Assembly: GCA_020881915.1 (NCBI GenBank)
Contig: JAJFPB010000013.1
Location: forward strand, 434,001 to 498,000
DNA from: Paramyrothecium sp. XJ0827
Lineage: Eukaryota > Ascomycota > Sordariomycetes > Hypocreales > Stachybotryaceae
Direction: 5' to 3'
Length of the DNA stretch: 64,000 bases
A program made the position numbers and the translations under genes. The notes below the pieces were generated by a model. The model did not search any database and was not told the DNA's origin. It saw only the letters and a list, made by a program, of their open reading frames with translations. Below are positions 32,400 through 44,753 of the stretch, piece after piece. Each line of letters begins with the position of its first letter. Position 1 is the stretch's first letter.

Positions 32400-33708
32400 A
32401 GCAGTAAACATGGGAGAAGTTCTCTATTACTTGAAGCGGCAAACCAGGCTCTGTCTTTCTAGCATAGTCGCCCTGCTGTAGTGCGAGCTGTGATGGAGAT
32501 TTGAATACGTCCTTTAGCTAGAGCTACGATACGCTTGTTACCGGTATATGGCATCCAGAAGACGTCACTTTTCACATCTGGCTCAGAGAATCAAGCTCGT
32601 ATTATTTACATACAGTTTTGGGGTCAACATGAAGGTATTCCTACATTCTGAAATGAGCCCTTTTGTGTGACATGTGGTGGTGTGAAGTTGTTGTGACGCT
32701 TCATGGTATTGGTGCAGGCGACGACAACCCGAAATAATTCAAATTCGTGGATTTTTGCCCACTCCACAAAAAAATAGTAGCCCAAAAATAGTAGCCCATC
32801 GCCCATTTGTTCTACAAGATATATTATGGTGCCTATTTTTGGGCCACCTGAAGCTCCGCATAGTGCGAAAACTAATGCTCACAAGTCCCATCTGAAAAGC
32901 TCCTTTATCACCTTAGCTAATTTCCTAGACACTGCAGACCTACGGTCATTTGAAGCCTCTATGTGAGAACTTGGGGATCACAGTAATAATACGGTGCCTG
33001 GCCCGTGTGGGGCGGTAGGTCTGTGCCTTGAACAACTTTGTAGAACAATGAAAGGCGGACACTCATTTCGATCTAGGCTGTAACATTACTGCTATACTCC
33101 TCAGGATAAGCCGATTCCCGGGATTTCCACGCTACGCTATAGGGTAACAAGGGTAGCCCTGTTGGGGGGTCATCTGCGTGCCTCCAAACTACAGGGTTCT
33201 CTGCCGGCTTCCCATATTGTACAATGACTAAAGAACAAATAACGACTCTGACGGCATATCTGAACAGATCAGATCCATATCTACATAGCGATTGAGCATC
33301 CACGAGCGACGGGAAAAACATGAATCAATTGTTGGTGCGCTGCGAGGCTTTGGGTTAAACTTGCTTCGTCAGACTCTTGCTAGCCGCCATCCCGGCACTG
33401 ACGGAGCTTCCGCTACTCCTGAGAATTCACCCTACTCCGTTTAGGATTTGAACAAACCACCAAAACACCAAATGGTGTGTTTCGGCAAGCATTATACTGT
33501 ATTTCTCTACATACAACAATCATCAACATCCACAGCAGCGGCACATTTAGAGTTGTTCTCGATGGTTGAACAGCCAGTTGCCACATGTCAGGAAACCACT
33601 CCGCGTGGGCCGTGAAAGCGATGGCCAGGCGGGCAGTCGAGACGTGTAAATGGACGTGTTCTTATCGTGCCGAATCCACTTTCCCAAGCCTCGAAATATT
33701 CAGGGGGT
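32400..33708. other. Stretch without a convincing gene (1.3 kb)
   Basis: Short frames only. A TACCGGTA palindrome is at 32540-32547. A duplicated short word (AAAAATAGTAGCCCA) sits at 32770-32800. Confidence 0.4.
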
Positions 33709-34373
33709 TTAATGTTCATGGGGGTCAATAAGACTGTCCCCAGATAAAGTCGAACCCCTTTGGCCAGCCTCCCGACATTCATGAAGGTCAAAATGTATGT
33801 TATCAGTTAAAGCCGAACGTGTTTGGCTAACTCTCGTTTCTTTCCCAGTGATCTCTCTCAAAGTGCCTACCGTTTGGGGCAGTGGATCAGGTGTTGTACT
33901 TGAGATTGATATTCTTCGAAAGCGATCGACCGGAATCACGTAAGATGCGGTTTCAATGGCCCAACAAATCAAGACAGCCACAATCAATAATGCAGCGAAG
34001 AAGAGAGAACCATACGCCGTATTAACATCACTCCAAGGGTCAAAACGGATGGTTTTGACCACTTCTCTCGTCGTTGCGCTAATGATAATGATGCATCCAC
34101 TCAGGGCCACTGAAGCCCCCACAAGACCCAGGCCGCGATGGACCATGCTGCCGCAACAAAGACCCACCAGGTGGTGGTTGTGATGACGAGCGTGACGAAA
34201 AGCCATTTCGTGGCTAGCACTCTCCCTTGAATATTTTCCAGCGTAACAACAGCCTCTTTGCCCAAGGACGTGAATTCGGACAAGGACTGTCTCGAGGATT
34301 CGTTTTCAACGGCGTAGGTGCCAGTCCCATCAGCATGGATGCAGAAGTGCTGCGAGGCAATAGACACAACCAT
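33709..34373 (-). CDS. Hypothetical two-span membrane protein, two exons
   Basis: Exon 1 is 34373-34168 and exon 2 is 34099-33709. The 68-nt intron has a GTGGGT donor and phases agree (198 aa). The intron falls within a single membrane segment, which becomes continuous when joined (LATKWLFVTLVITTTT running into CGCIIII). A second span lies in exon 2 (LFFAALLIVAVLICWAI). The tail is Ser/Thr-rich and cytoplasmic-like. An additional upstream exon near 34488-34706 (with one hydrophobic segment) may belong to it. No family is recognised. TACCGGTA lies 92 bp upstream of the start. Confidence 0.55.
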
Positions 34374-34967
34374 GGCCGTAGTGGAATTCTTGGTGGCCAG
34401 CGAAAAAGCTGACGCAGTGACCTTTTTACTAGTAATCAGTACACTCCACTTTAAACATTTCTGCTACCGGTATCCGGTAATCATGCTTTAACTAACATTG
34501 AGGAAGGAGCAGTGGGTCGAGTCCAACGAGTTTGGCGGGACGATGAGCAGCAATGGAACCACAAAGATCATCCAGGTCAAGAGACAACCTTGAACCCAGA
34601 CCATACTGATTCGGAACTCGGCATCATGAGCCATTCTCAGGCAGAAATCGAGAGCTTCATCGAATTCGAAAAAACGGCGCTCAAGACAGCAGCTATATAC
34701 GTTCATTCACGTTCATTCAGAAGTACAGATTTGATCAAGCACGACCACTCACTTCACTGCGCTATTTCGCATCACTCAGTGCTATTTAGCAGCCCTTGAA
34801 CCTTCTCAAGCTCTAAAAATGCACACCGATATTTTTCCACGCGTCTGACGAGGTGTTTTATTCCTGGGATGGAGGGAGTGCTTGAATAGAGCACGAGTTA
34901 CTAGTGCAAAGGGATAAAATAAGGCTGATACTGTCTTCAGCCCTCCTTTTTCTACGCCTAAAGTACA
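34374..34967. other. Intergenic between divergent membrane-protein genes
   Basis: Contains TACCGGTA at 34465-34472 and a minus-strand hydrophobic frame (34488-34706) that might be an upstream exon of the previous gene. Confidence 0.4.
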
Positions 34968-35942
34968 ATGAACTCGACAACATTGTCTGGTATCTTGTCG
35001 ATGCTCTCCATAACCACTACCATAGCATCTTTCTGTATTCTGGTGTATACCGCGAATAGCAATACAATGAGCAACAAGGGTATTGGCACAATTACCTTTG
35101 AGTGGGGTCACCTGGTCCGTCACCTCGATCTGCCATATTCATTGGACCAAGCTACGAACGGTCTGACCAAGGTAACGGAAGGCGCCGCCAAGGTCGCGAC
35201 TCAAGCATCACTGACTTTGACCGAGTTGGCTGAACTGCGTAGTAAGATACCAGACAGCGTGATGATAGGGAGCGAGAAAATATGCTGGGGCGCGTCAAAT
35301 AGCACCGATAGCAACTGCAATGACATCCCATCCAAATTCAAGGACTGGTTTCCGGATCCAATAAGTAAACTTCCGAAAATTCAAAACCCAAATCTGGCTA
35401 TCCGACTTATGCTTCTTATATCTACCAAAGACTGCATTAAAGTATCTATAGGAGGACTATTCATATGCTTTTCTATGTTGGTATGGAAGACACCACAGGT
35501 CAATCGATTTATTCGGAACGTTAGCAGCCGGATCAAGGCCCCAGATGAGGGCGGATCTACGTGTTCTCAACCATACGACTGCGAAAAGTCCTCCGAGAAC
35601 CAGGCGGGCTCATGGCGGGCTCTTGGCCACCAAGTTTGGAAACGACTCAGCGCTTGTGGCGCCAAAGCAGCTCTGTATTGGAACTCCCATCCAATTTGCG
35701 AGAAGTTGGTGATGGCGTTTTTTTGCTTCACCACAGTCTTCGCACTTACCCTAGCGTTGGCAGTAGTTGGGGTGACTAGTTTCGGCCTTGACATAGCGGC
35801 AACAGAGAAGATTGACATCAAAATCCTGACATTAAGCGTGACGCATGGCAGACTCGCTATATGGTTACTTGTAGCTGAACTTCTTATGATGTTGTCATTT
35901 GCTTTTGTTGTTCTCCGGACTCGAATCAGCACGGGGGTTTGA
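34968..35942 (+). CDS. Hypothetical multi-span membrane protein (324 aa)
   Basis: An intact single-exon frame. A hydrophobic segment lies near residues 5-28, a second near 160-175, and two strong spans near 242-272 and 292-315. The first loop (about 130 residues) is helical and Thr/Ala-rich with two Cys. The loop between spans 2 and 3 is basic and Ser-rich. The overall plan (short N-terminus, large extracellular loop, three clustered spans) recalls fungal SUR7/PalI-like or claudin-like proteins, but no signature motif was found. It is divergently arranged with the neighbouring membrane-protein gene. Confidence 0.6.
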   Translation: MNSTTLSGILSMLSITTTIASFCILVYTANSNTMSNKGIGTITFEWGHLVRHLDLPYSLDQATNGLTKVTEGAAKVATQASLTLTELAELRSKIPDSVMIGSEKICWGASNSTDSNCNDIPSKFKDWFPDPISKLPKIQNPNLAIRLMLLISTKDCIKVSIGGLFICFSMLVWKTPQVNRFIRNVSSRIKAPDEGGSTCSQPYDCEKSSENQAGSWRALGHQVWKRLSACGAKAALYWNSHPICEKLVMAFFCFTTVFALTLALAVVGVTSFGLDIAATEKIDIKILTLSVTHGRLAIWLLVAELLMMLSFAFVVLRTRISTGV

Positions 35943-36139
35943 TCCATGACCTCGTCGATTTCGATGTCGAGATTGATTTCCCTGGAAGTCATGAAACCCC
36001 AAGGACATGTAGAAGTAGTTCAATTCCATCTTATCAAGTATGAGACTTTCCTTGGCGTAAGAGCATGAGATTCCTTAGCATAACGGCCAGTCTTAGTTCG
36101 CATGAGAAGATGAGAGAATGTGTTTGTATGACCTATCGA

Positions 36140-36917
36140 CTAAGACCCTTTATCCAAGTTATTGAACGGTTCACCATATATATCAACTGGGTCGCCCGCG
36201 CCATAACCTTTCTCTGCTATTATGGAGATGACATCACCATCGAAATCCCATTTACACCCTGTTACATCGTGGGCAGCTTTCTTCATGGCTGGAATAAGAA
36301 AGAAATGCTTCTTAAAACCCTCCAACGATCCTTCTGCGGCTTGTTCATCGTCAGGTTCCAAGACATACCTCACCGAATCCGCATATTGCAACACTAGTTT
36401 GAACTGTTTTTCTTTGCCTTCCAGATCAAATGTTTTATGGGCGTCTTTTACATCCTGATCAAGACCTTCAACGGGGCATTGCACAATATCTGAATTGGGC
36501 ATAGGCCTCCCTGATTGTAGAATGGCTTCCAAGTCTTTGATGTAACACTGCAGCCGTGCATTTTTTTCAAGACGCCTTCTAAAATCTGTATGCTCTTGTA
36601 TACTTGCGATCGATTTTGGACCCGGTGGTTCGTAACGCAGGTACAGTGCAGCGGCTATATGACAGAGCTCGGAGGAATTTGGGGGCAACTTGGCGATCAA
36701 TGGATCTTTGCGGAGCTCGGCCTTTCCAAGCCAGTCCGAAGAGTCAAACGTCATGACTATTGTACCTTCCTGCCACTTGTTAGTGTCGGTAACAGGAACG
36801 CAATGTATGTAGAGAGATAAGCCTCGGGGTCTTGGAGGGGGTTTCTACCTTGATGTCCTTCTTAGCCTTCCAGGTACCATCTGTACCGATCTCGACATGC
36901 TCGCTGCTTTTATTCAT
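36140..36917 (-). CDS. SET-domain-like protein (232 aa), two exons
   Basis: Exon 1 is 36917-36849 and exon 2 is 36769-36140. The 79-nt intron has a clear CTAAC branch site and joins in phase 0. The first exon begins like a SET N-strand region (IGTDGTWKAKKDIKEG followed by TIVM, compare the usual G-x-G...A-x-x-D-I-x-x-G). Near the end a segment KGYGAGDPVDIYGEPFNN resembles the AGE.v.i.YG...N end of a RuBisCO-LSMT/SETD-type SET domain. The middle is helical and charged. SET enzymes methylate lysines on histones or other proteins. The NHS-type SAM-binding core is not evident, so the protein may be degenerate. The assignment is tentative. Confidence 0.4.
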
Positions 36918-37505
36918 CACGGAAAGGTTGACGAAATCGGGGCTTGAATCAGTTCTGACCGGCCGGGAAAAATGAAAAGGTCTTTATATATCATTGATTA
37001 TTGGGGTGAAGCACCCCGGCACCTTTTTCACCAGAAATCAAGTGGAGAAACAATGAGAAGAAGACACGGCTAAATTCATTAGATTCCAACCACGTCGTGA
37101 GGTTACTGGTTCTACGTGGGGATCTTACTCTTCTCAACGGCTGCTGGTCCACTTTAGAAATTTTTACGTCACAATCTCTCACCGTAACCTCAGTGCGGTC
37201 TGTCAAAAGTAGTACCTTGTTCAGCTAGAGGAGTACCGGTACTTGCCGCCTAGAAAGAGCTTTCTAAGAATAAATAATGCAAGCCAATTTAATTAGTCGA
37301 GGGATGCACAAACGGAATCATCACCAATGACATCGCGTGAGAAGAGTTCATATATTTAGAACGCCCGAAGAATCATAATGATATATTTTTTTCCCCCTGT
37401 GATGTTTAAACATGCTGGGTCCATTGCTCGCATGTTAAGACATGTTTCCTGCGGAAACAAATTGGCCACGTTATCCCTACGTCCAGTTCTTACCATAATC
37501 AAGCA
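36918..37505. other. Divergent intergenic region
   Basis: 588 bp between two genes that point away from each other. Contains TACCGGTA at 37234-37241. Confidence 0.4.
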
Positions 37506-37733
37506 ATGGCCTTGCCTGCTGCTCGTCGTCGTCGTCAATCGGACCGACTAAGGAACATAGAACCACAGCACGATGGAGTGGTTACGGCCCGACGCACTCG
37601 GAAAGCTCCACAACCGTCACTGGTGACACAAGTATTGAAAACAACAAAAACTTCAAACGCGCCGAGGAAATTTTCCAAAGCTGACAAAATAGCGCCGGCA
37701 GGAGCAGCCAGGAGCTCCAGCCGGATCCAACAG

Positions 37734-37940
37734 GCTCCAGAAACAACAGAACCAGCAGCACAAGCTCTGCAGAACAATGAACCAGAATCACAAGCCCCAC
37801 AGGCTCCGCAAACAACAGAACCAGCAGCACAAGCTCTGCAGATCACTGAACCAGAATCACAAGCCCTACAAGCTCCAGAAACAACAGAACCAGCAGCACA
37901 AGCTCTGCAGAACAATGAACCAGAATCACAAGCCCTACAG
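37734..37940 (+). repeat. Three tandem 69-bp repeats (23 aa each)
   Basis: Units start at 37734, 37803 and 37872, with a decayed fourth from 37941. Each encodes a Gln/Ala/Glu/Pro-rich segment such as ETTEPAAQALQNNEPESQ. Unit-to-unit differences are few, so copy number is likely to vary between strains. Confidence 0.85.
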
Positions 37941-39664
37941 GCAACAGAACCCACGGCACAAGGTCTACAGCCACAGGCATCGAGGGCCCGCTTTGGAGGG
38001 ATGCCACGGGCGACAAGACAAAGGTTTCGAGACGTCATTACTACTGCAATTCTTTTGCCCATGGAGTCCACGAGGACAACCAAGCGGGAGAAACAAAGTC
38101 TCACCAACATAAACGGAAGCGGTCTGATCATCATGACACCAACTTGGTGAGTGATGAGACGGGCGACCATAAGATCAATGACAATGGAATGAGTGTAGAC
38201 ACGAATAAGAACGCGGCCACCGTACGCGAGGAAGAGCCCGTCCCATTATCAGATGATTCCCGTTCGAACAAAAGACACAAGGGCGTCAATCTGCCCGTCA
38301 AAAATGAACTCCCTTCCCATGAGGGAAAGCTCGAGCTCCATCGAGTAAAAGCTCGTTGGACCTTCCGCAAGGAAGACGAGAAAGAAGCGGCGAGACTGAC
38401 CGAGATGTTCGCAGGCACAACAATCTTCCAGGATAGGAAAGACGTAAGCGGAATGCTAGTGAGTTTATGTTACGAGCAGGCGGAATGTTTTTTCTTGCAT
38501 GTCCTTCGTTTGGTTCTGCGAATGGAGGATCGGTCGAAAGTGGATGGCTTTGTCTTCAAACAACTTCCGACTGCCTTCCAAAATGTCCTTGACCCTTTGT
38601 ATGGCTACGTCCGAAAAGAGCCAGGAAAGAGTAGAGCGCATATAAGACTATTATCGAAGGAGATTTATTCTTCCATCAGCTTGGATTTAGATTCAAAAGA
38701 CAGCTCTCAAAATCCTCGATGGCGCGAATACATCCGAATACGCATACTCTTGTATCAGGGGGTTGAGACGCTCATCAGGACACGAGGGATTGAGAACGCT
38801 ATAGTCTCATATGACGGGGCAAGCAAATTGCTGCCATTGACGGAGGATGAATTGGAGGCCGAACAGAACATTGAGGATCTTCTCATGACCATCAATGCGG
38901 ATTGTCACGACACTGCAGCTGTAGACAAGTTTTTCTGCGGAAACAGAACACGACTGGTTCAAACGGTTACCGAGTTGGACCTATCCAGAGACCACAGGAT
39001 ATGGACCATGACCCTGTTACAAACCTATCTCAACGACATCGAGAGTGAGTTCTTGAGGCGCGAGGACGATGCAAAAAGGCAATTGAAGGAAATGATCGGA
39101 GTGAACACATACGATTCCTTCGAACAGCAGGAGAGTGCAAAGAGATTACTCTCGGAGGAGCCTGAGAGTAATGAATCTGAGAGTGATGGATCTGAGAGTG
39201 AAACCGACACCGGATTGACTGCGATAATCTCGCATATCCGCAAGGTTAAAGAAGATGAGAGGCAACTGTTAATTCGAGAGATCACCGACCTCAAAAAGAA
39301 AACGCGGATATCAAAAAGGAAAATGCGGATATTAAAAAGGAAAACGCGGAAGGGAAGAAACTCCAAGAGACTCTGCAAAAGACAATTAAAGGAGTGGAAG
39401 AACAACTTGAAGATGTCAATAAGCTGTACAGCACATCGAAAGAAAAGCTCAACCTTGCAACCCTGGCACAAAATAAATTGCAGGAAAGGCTCGATAACGA
39501 AGAGGCAATAGCTCAAATAAAGCAAGAAGAAAAGTGTTCATACCTTCAACGGGAAATCACAACCTTGACAAACAAAATCACAACCTTGACAAACCAGCTC
39601 ACGGAGAAAGAGCGCCAAATAGTGGAGCTCCAAGCAACAGTGGATGCAGAGACAGGAGTTCGCG

Positions 39665-40225
39665 ATAGTATACAGAAGGGTCTGGAAGTAGACCAGCGGG
39701 AAAACAAGAAATTGATCAGCGAGCTCTCCAAAGATTTAGGTCTGATACAGACGACTCTGGGGCAGCGGCAGCGGCAGCAGAGTCCAAGAGAAGACCAGAG
39801 AAACAACGACTTCGATCAAGACATTTTGACGAGATTAGCTCAAATACAGGAAAGTCTGAAACAGGAGCAACAAAGCAGCAGCGACTTGAGAAGCGCGCTT
39901 TCGGCAAGCTTAGATCAGATGAAGACGATAGAACAGGAGCGAAAGCCCAACCTTCAGCAGGATATCTCAACCTCGAGGGAGGAGTCGGGGGCAGAGAAAA
40001 ATAGTTTGGGATGATATACAAAAGAGTCTGGAAGTGGACCAGCGGGAAAATAAGAAAATGATCAGCGAAATTTCCAACAGTTTAGGTCTGATACAGACGA
40101 CTCTGGAGCAGGGGCAGCAGAGTCCAACAAGAGACCAGGAGAGTATCAACGACATAATCAAAGACCTTTTGACGAGAATAACTCAAATACAGAAGAGTCT
40201 GGAGTTGGAGCAGCAGGATCGTAAT
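39665..40225 (+). repeat. Internal duplication in the coiled-coil gene (offset about 345 bp)
   Basis: The segment starting near 39667 (SIQKGLEVDQRENKKLISEL) recurs near 40014 (DIQKSLEVDQRENKKMISEI) and similarity continues through LGLIQTTL and the following LTR-QIQ-SL block. About 85 residues are duplicated. Confidence 0.75.
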
Positions 40226-43200
40226 GACTTAAGAAGCGAGCTTTCAGGAATGAGAACTCATAATGACAAGTTACAGACCACAATCGGAAATCTGAATGCC
40301 AAACCTAGGGAAACTGGGCCAAGGAAGGAGGAAGCGGAGGGACAAGTCGAGATACAACTCTTAACGGAGTCGAACGCACAAGGAGCACTTGAAAACGAAC
40401 GCTGGAGAGTCAAATATCTCCAGACTAATAATGATGAACTCAATACCAAGCTCAAAAGTGCCCAGGTGGAAATGGGGTTCTTCAGAACCAGCTAACCACA
40501 CGGAAAATAAAGAAAAGGCCAAAGCTGTTGACCAAGAACGGATTCTGACGGATGAAAACAAAGAACTGAAAGACGTGATCCAGGAGGTCATTAATAGGTT
40601 GAGAGGATCTTACAAGGGCCACACGGTAGAACATTTTGCAGTCAACCAGCTATCCCCGGGTCCCATGATAAAGGACCTAGACTCTGAACTTCGCCATATC
40701 CACGCAATTCTAAACAGTCCCGATTTTACATCAGCCGAGGAGCTACATACTCGAGACGAAAGGATTGAGGCTTTGGAAACAAAGTTAACAAAATTGAATC
40801 AGGATTCTACGGAATTGACTCATCTTATCGATCGATGGGGCATAAATGGAGCACCTAGCGAAAGGGAAAATATCTTGAATCTAATGTCGCGAATCCGCGG
40901 CTATTGTGTTGAAATAAATGGAAAGAACGAAAAGTGGAACTCACCGCTGAAGGATCAATTGCCCAACCAGGCAGATGTCAGCTTCACTCCCAGGACTCCT
41001 GTATCTCCTGAGATGGGGCCAACATTGACCATGATTGATGAAATTACGCGGACCCAGATAGCGTCAAACGCAAATGAGGCACCTCAAACGGTCAAAGACC
41101 TCAAAACCCAAGGCCAATCCGAAAGGCGGGTTCTCGAACTCGAGGAAATGATAAAGACGCTTGAATGCAAGAAGTTGACTCTTGAGTCAGAGACGGAGGG
41201 GCTCAGGACGGAAGTCCAAACTTCAAAGGCGACATTGCAGGATCAGATTGCCCACCTGCGCAACGTACATTGCAACTCCGTCCTGGAAATTTCCGACTCG
41301 ATCAAGCAGAAATTCAGTATCTCGAATACGCGCAGCCAGCCACTAGATACTACATCTTCCAACCTGACTATTGAGGAGATTGAGAAAGCTATCGAAGAAA
41401 TGCTATCCGAGATCGAAAGACGTACTATCCAACAGAAGGAGGAGCTTAAGAGACTGGGCTCAGAGGCCGTTACTTTTAGGGAGGAGGTCACGACGTTGAC
41501 AACTCAGCTGGAGGCATGCGAAGGGCTTCGCATGGACTTGACGGGACGCCTGCAGTTGGGATTCGATGCTAAGGATGCTGACTTAAGTAACAAGGTGGAC
41601 GATCTGTCAAGATTGGCAAAAAAAATCCCGGATATTCGAAGCGATCTCGAGAAAATTCTCCAATCTATCTTCATACTTAAGCTCGATACAGATTTCACGG
41701 CATTGAAGACAAATCAGCTGAGTGAAACCGAGACACTATTACCCGATCTCCGAAGTTGGACGATTGCTATTCAAGCCAAATACAAAGAGCAGGACCAACA
41801 TTGTAGGAACAGAGATAACGAGGTCACCCACTTAGAGGCGCAGGTGAAGAACCTAGAAAAGGATCTGCAAGCACAAACCCTCGCCAAGCCAAGAATTTAT
41901 AGCTTCGGCAAGGTCAATCATCCAGGGCTGCAGGTAGACCATAAAATTCATTTCAAGGCCCCTGATGTTTCATCTCCCTCGGAAGATGCATTGGATATAG
42001 AATGGCTTCCTCTTGACAGTGAACTGTCCACAAAAGTATCAAGAACCAACGAGCCGGCTGCGAAATCTTCCCATGGGGAAATGAACAGGGATAAATCTGA
42101 AATGCAGACAGGTGCAACCTCACACATTCCCTTCGCGAATTTTGATTTTCATCTTCCTTTTACCTCCACAACCGATACTGATTTCACAAGCAATTCCGAC
42201 CCGCAATTGTCTCCCATGGAGCTGGATGGAGATGCAGGGAGTGACAACCGACTACAAACAATGGCTTCCCCGAGGCACCCTTCTGGTATCTCAATGAAGA
42301 TGGGGAGTTCAGGGCCGCCCATCGGCCACGCAAAACAAGCCGGGAACAACATGTTTCAAACTTTCATGGCGGACAAATTGATGATGATGAACTCTTCGAG
42401 TGAGCAGGTAGATCCATCACCGGACAGCAACGAGCCCACCGCACTGGAGTGCAGCCAGGCTACCGACTTCAACAGAATGGAAACACATCCTATCAAATTT
42501 TCACTCTACCCTTTGGCAAATCCTGTTGCTAGGCATGCTCACACGCTGGGTATGCAACACGGCCCAGTCAAATTCAACAGCGCAAGTAGTCTCGGACTGC
42601 CATCGTCCCTGGAAGCGGTTGACGCGACCTCCGAAAACAAGAACAGGTTGGGGATACAAGCAGCCTCTGAATCTATTTCTGGTAAGATGGTGGACACGAA
42701 TCATGTAGAGCCGCCAATAGGACCCAAGACACAGTATGATATGACCAGCTTGAAAAAGCTAAGGGAAGATACACTCAAGAACATAGGTCTTTCCAATCTT
42801 TCTAATGGCGGCGGAACAAATGACCATGCACAAGATGTGGCTGAGCCCCAATTTCTATCCTCAAAATCACAGGTACAAAACCCGACACTGTCGCCGGTTC
42901 GTAACGCAGCGGTTCGGTTGCCCCTGGCACCACGAACACGATTCAAAGACATCAGAAGACAGTCGGTTTATTTCACACCCTCCTCACCGCCTGAAAGCCA
43001 TGAACGTGCTGATGTGTCACCAAGCATCGAACATCCCGTCTTTAGGTTCAAGCTGCCGAGAAATTCACTATCTGGAGGCTTGCAAAGTTCTACTGAATTG
43101 CGACCCATCGGGACCAAGACACCGTTTTCCGTTCCCTGTGTTGAAACATCTCCTCTCGCCCCAAGAAAGAAACAGTCACCTCAGTTTGATGCCAAGTACG

Positions 43201-43796
43201 GTTTGACGCCTCCCCCAAGCCCCCCATTAACCGCCCGAACCCGAACTAGGCGACGTTCGACGTCCACGTCTGTCAGACTAGATACTAGAGCCCCGAGACA
43301 ATCACCCCACTCCAATGCAGGGTCCCGTTTGACACCTCTTACAAACACCACCTCAACATCCCGCACCCTGCGAAGTTCGACCTCATCGACCAGTCGCCGG
43401 GTAGGCACTCAAACGCGGAATAAACGTTCGGAATTCCTTTTCATCTATAAAAACCATGAACTTATAATCCAAGACATTTTCCAGAAGCCTGGGTGTCCAG
43501 TCGACGTGAAACTCGCTTGTAACGATGGTACAGAAAGGGTGGTCTATCTGTATACACTTCTCGGTCTTGTGGAGAACGCCGAGGAGAATTTTAAGGCCCT
43601 TAAGTCATTCTATGAAACGAAGGGAGAGCCGATCCTCTCAGACTTTCTACCAGCGCCAATAGATTCAAAGGAGGGAGTATTCTTGGGGAAGGGGTACTGG
43701 CTTGCGAAGCTTGCGGGGGCTGAAGTATCCTATAAGAAGAACCGTAAGACACGAGTGGTGACGGCTGAGAAGGAGATGGATAGTTTAATTAGGTAA

Positions 43797-44753
43797 TGCT
43801 ACCGCAATACAGTGCTTTCTTTACCATTACGCTACGGATTACATTGTGCTCGCTGGGGAACAGGGAGGGCTACGCCCCACATAGTACTAAAGAAATTACG
43901 CTAAATTTTCAAATGTAATCTAGAAAGTGTTGGTGTGGCCTATACTTCAGATCATGCTATTTTCCCCGATGTTTATTATGCCGGTATAGTACTATACCTA
44001 GGTAGAAACTCTCTCCAAATAAGAAAGGCCCAAAATGTAGATTAATGTTTGTTACATTTGAAATTACCTCCTCCGAGTCCAAGAGGCACATATTTAGCTA
44101 CTATTGTATGAATAATGATTTATTTGAACTTAGATCTAAATTTGAAGTACGTTTGAAGAATGCAAGTATATCTAAGATGAAAAAAGGTTACGGCCCGTCC
44201 TGGAAACATGACTAAGCGCAACGGAGAAACTAATAATCCGCCAGAAAGGATCCCATGCTCTGCGGAAGCACATACCATCGGCAACCGTGCACCAAGGAAT
44301 GGGAGGAGACTGCCGCATCAGGCACCGAGAGATCCGTGACGTGCTTCTGCCAACATAAAACCACGTAGTTCTTAGAAGTTGGAACCACCTACCCTAGAGT
44401 CTATAGTTCGTATACCCTCGGACAGACCGTCACAAAAAAGGGCCTTTGCGACGACTTGAAGGAGTCCTAAGGGCATTTTCCGTCGTCGTACCTTGATCTC
44501 GTCCGCCCATGTTACCGTCCCTACCTTTGTGCCTAATGACTTCCAATCCATCGCACAGGGTTGGAAATGGTAGTTGCTTGCGCATTTCTTACACTTCATT
44601 GGTATGGTGGTGGCAAGGTGCGCTGTAGGCTGAATGCATTTGATCGGATCATCAGTTCTTGCTTATTTACGGGATGTCTGGTCGAGTCGTTACCGGCTAG
44701 CCCATATAAAGCTTGATCAGACTTTCGATATGTTTGCCAAATAACTAGGGCTA
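43797..44753. other. Stretch without a convincing gene
   Basis: AT-rich downstream of the coiled-coil gene. Only a 75-codon minus-strand frame at 44372-44599, which I do not trust although it has a CKKC pair. Confidence 0.4.

Larger units (their letters stand above)
37506..43796 (+). pseudogene. Very large coiled-coil protein gene with frame breaks (about 2,000 codons)
   Basis: The first exon (37506-38146) has a basic N-terminus (AARRRRQSDR) and three 23-residue repeats. A 47-nt intron (38147-38193, donor GTGAGT) leads in phase to a globular region (to about 39000), then long heptad-rich coiled coil (39000-41900), a disordered Ser/Pro/Thr-rich region with many SP/TP sites (41900-43400) and a compact C-terminal domain (43430-43790). 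Apparent breaks, where the protein continues in another frame, are near 39291-39300 (one base short within a KENADIKK repeat), 39995-40010 (one base too many beside AAAAA) and 40480-40515 (unresolved). The architecture resembles structural proteins of spindle poles, nuclear pores or chromosomes, but I recognise no family. The breaks may be mutations or sequence errors. Confidence 0.6.

Noticed and set aside
37535..38170. 211-codon minus-strand Cys/Ala/Gly-rich frame
   Set aside because: It is the antisense shadow of the tandem repeats in the coiled-coil gene; its periodic CRACAAGSV pattern is the reverse of the same 69-bp unit.
39025..40161. Minus-strand frames rich in Ser, Phe and Leu
   Set aside because: Antisense of heptad-rich coding sequence; Leu/Phe/Ser-rich frames are expected opposite Glu/Lys/Gln codons.
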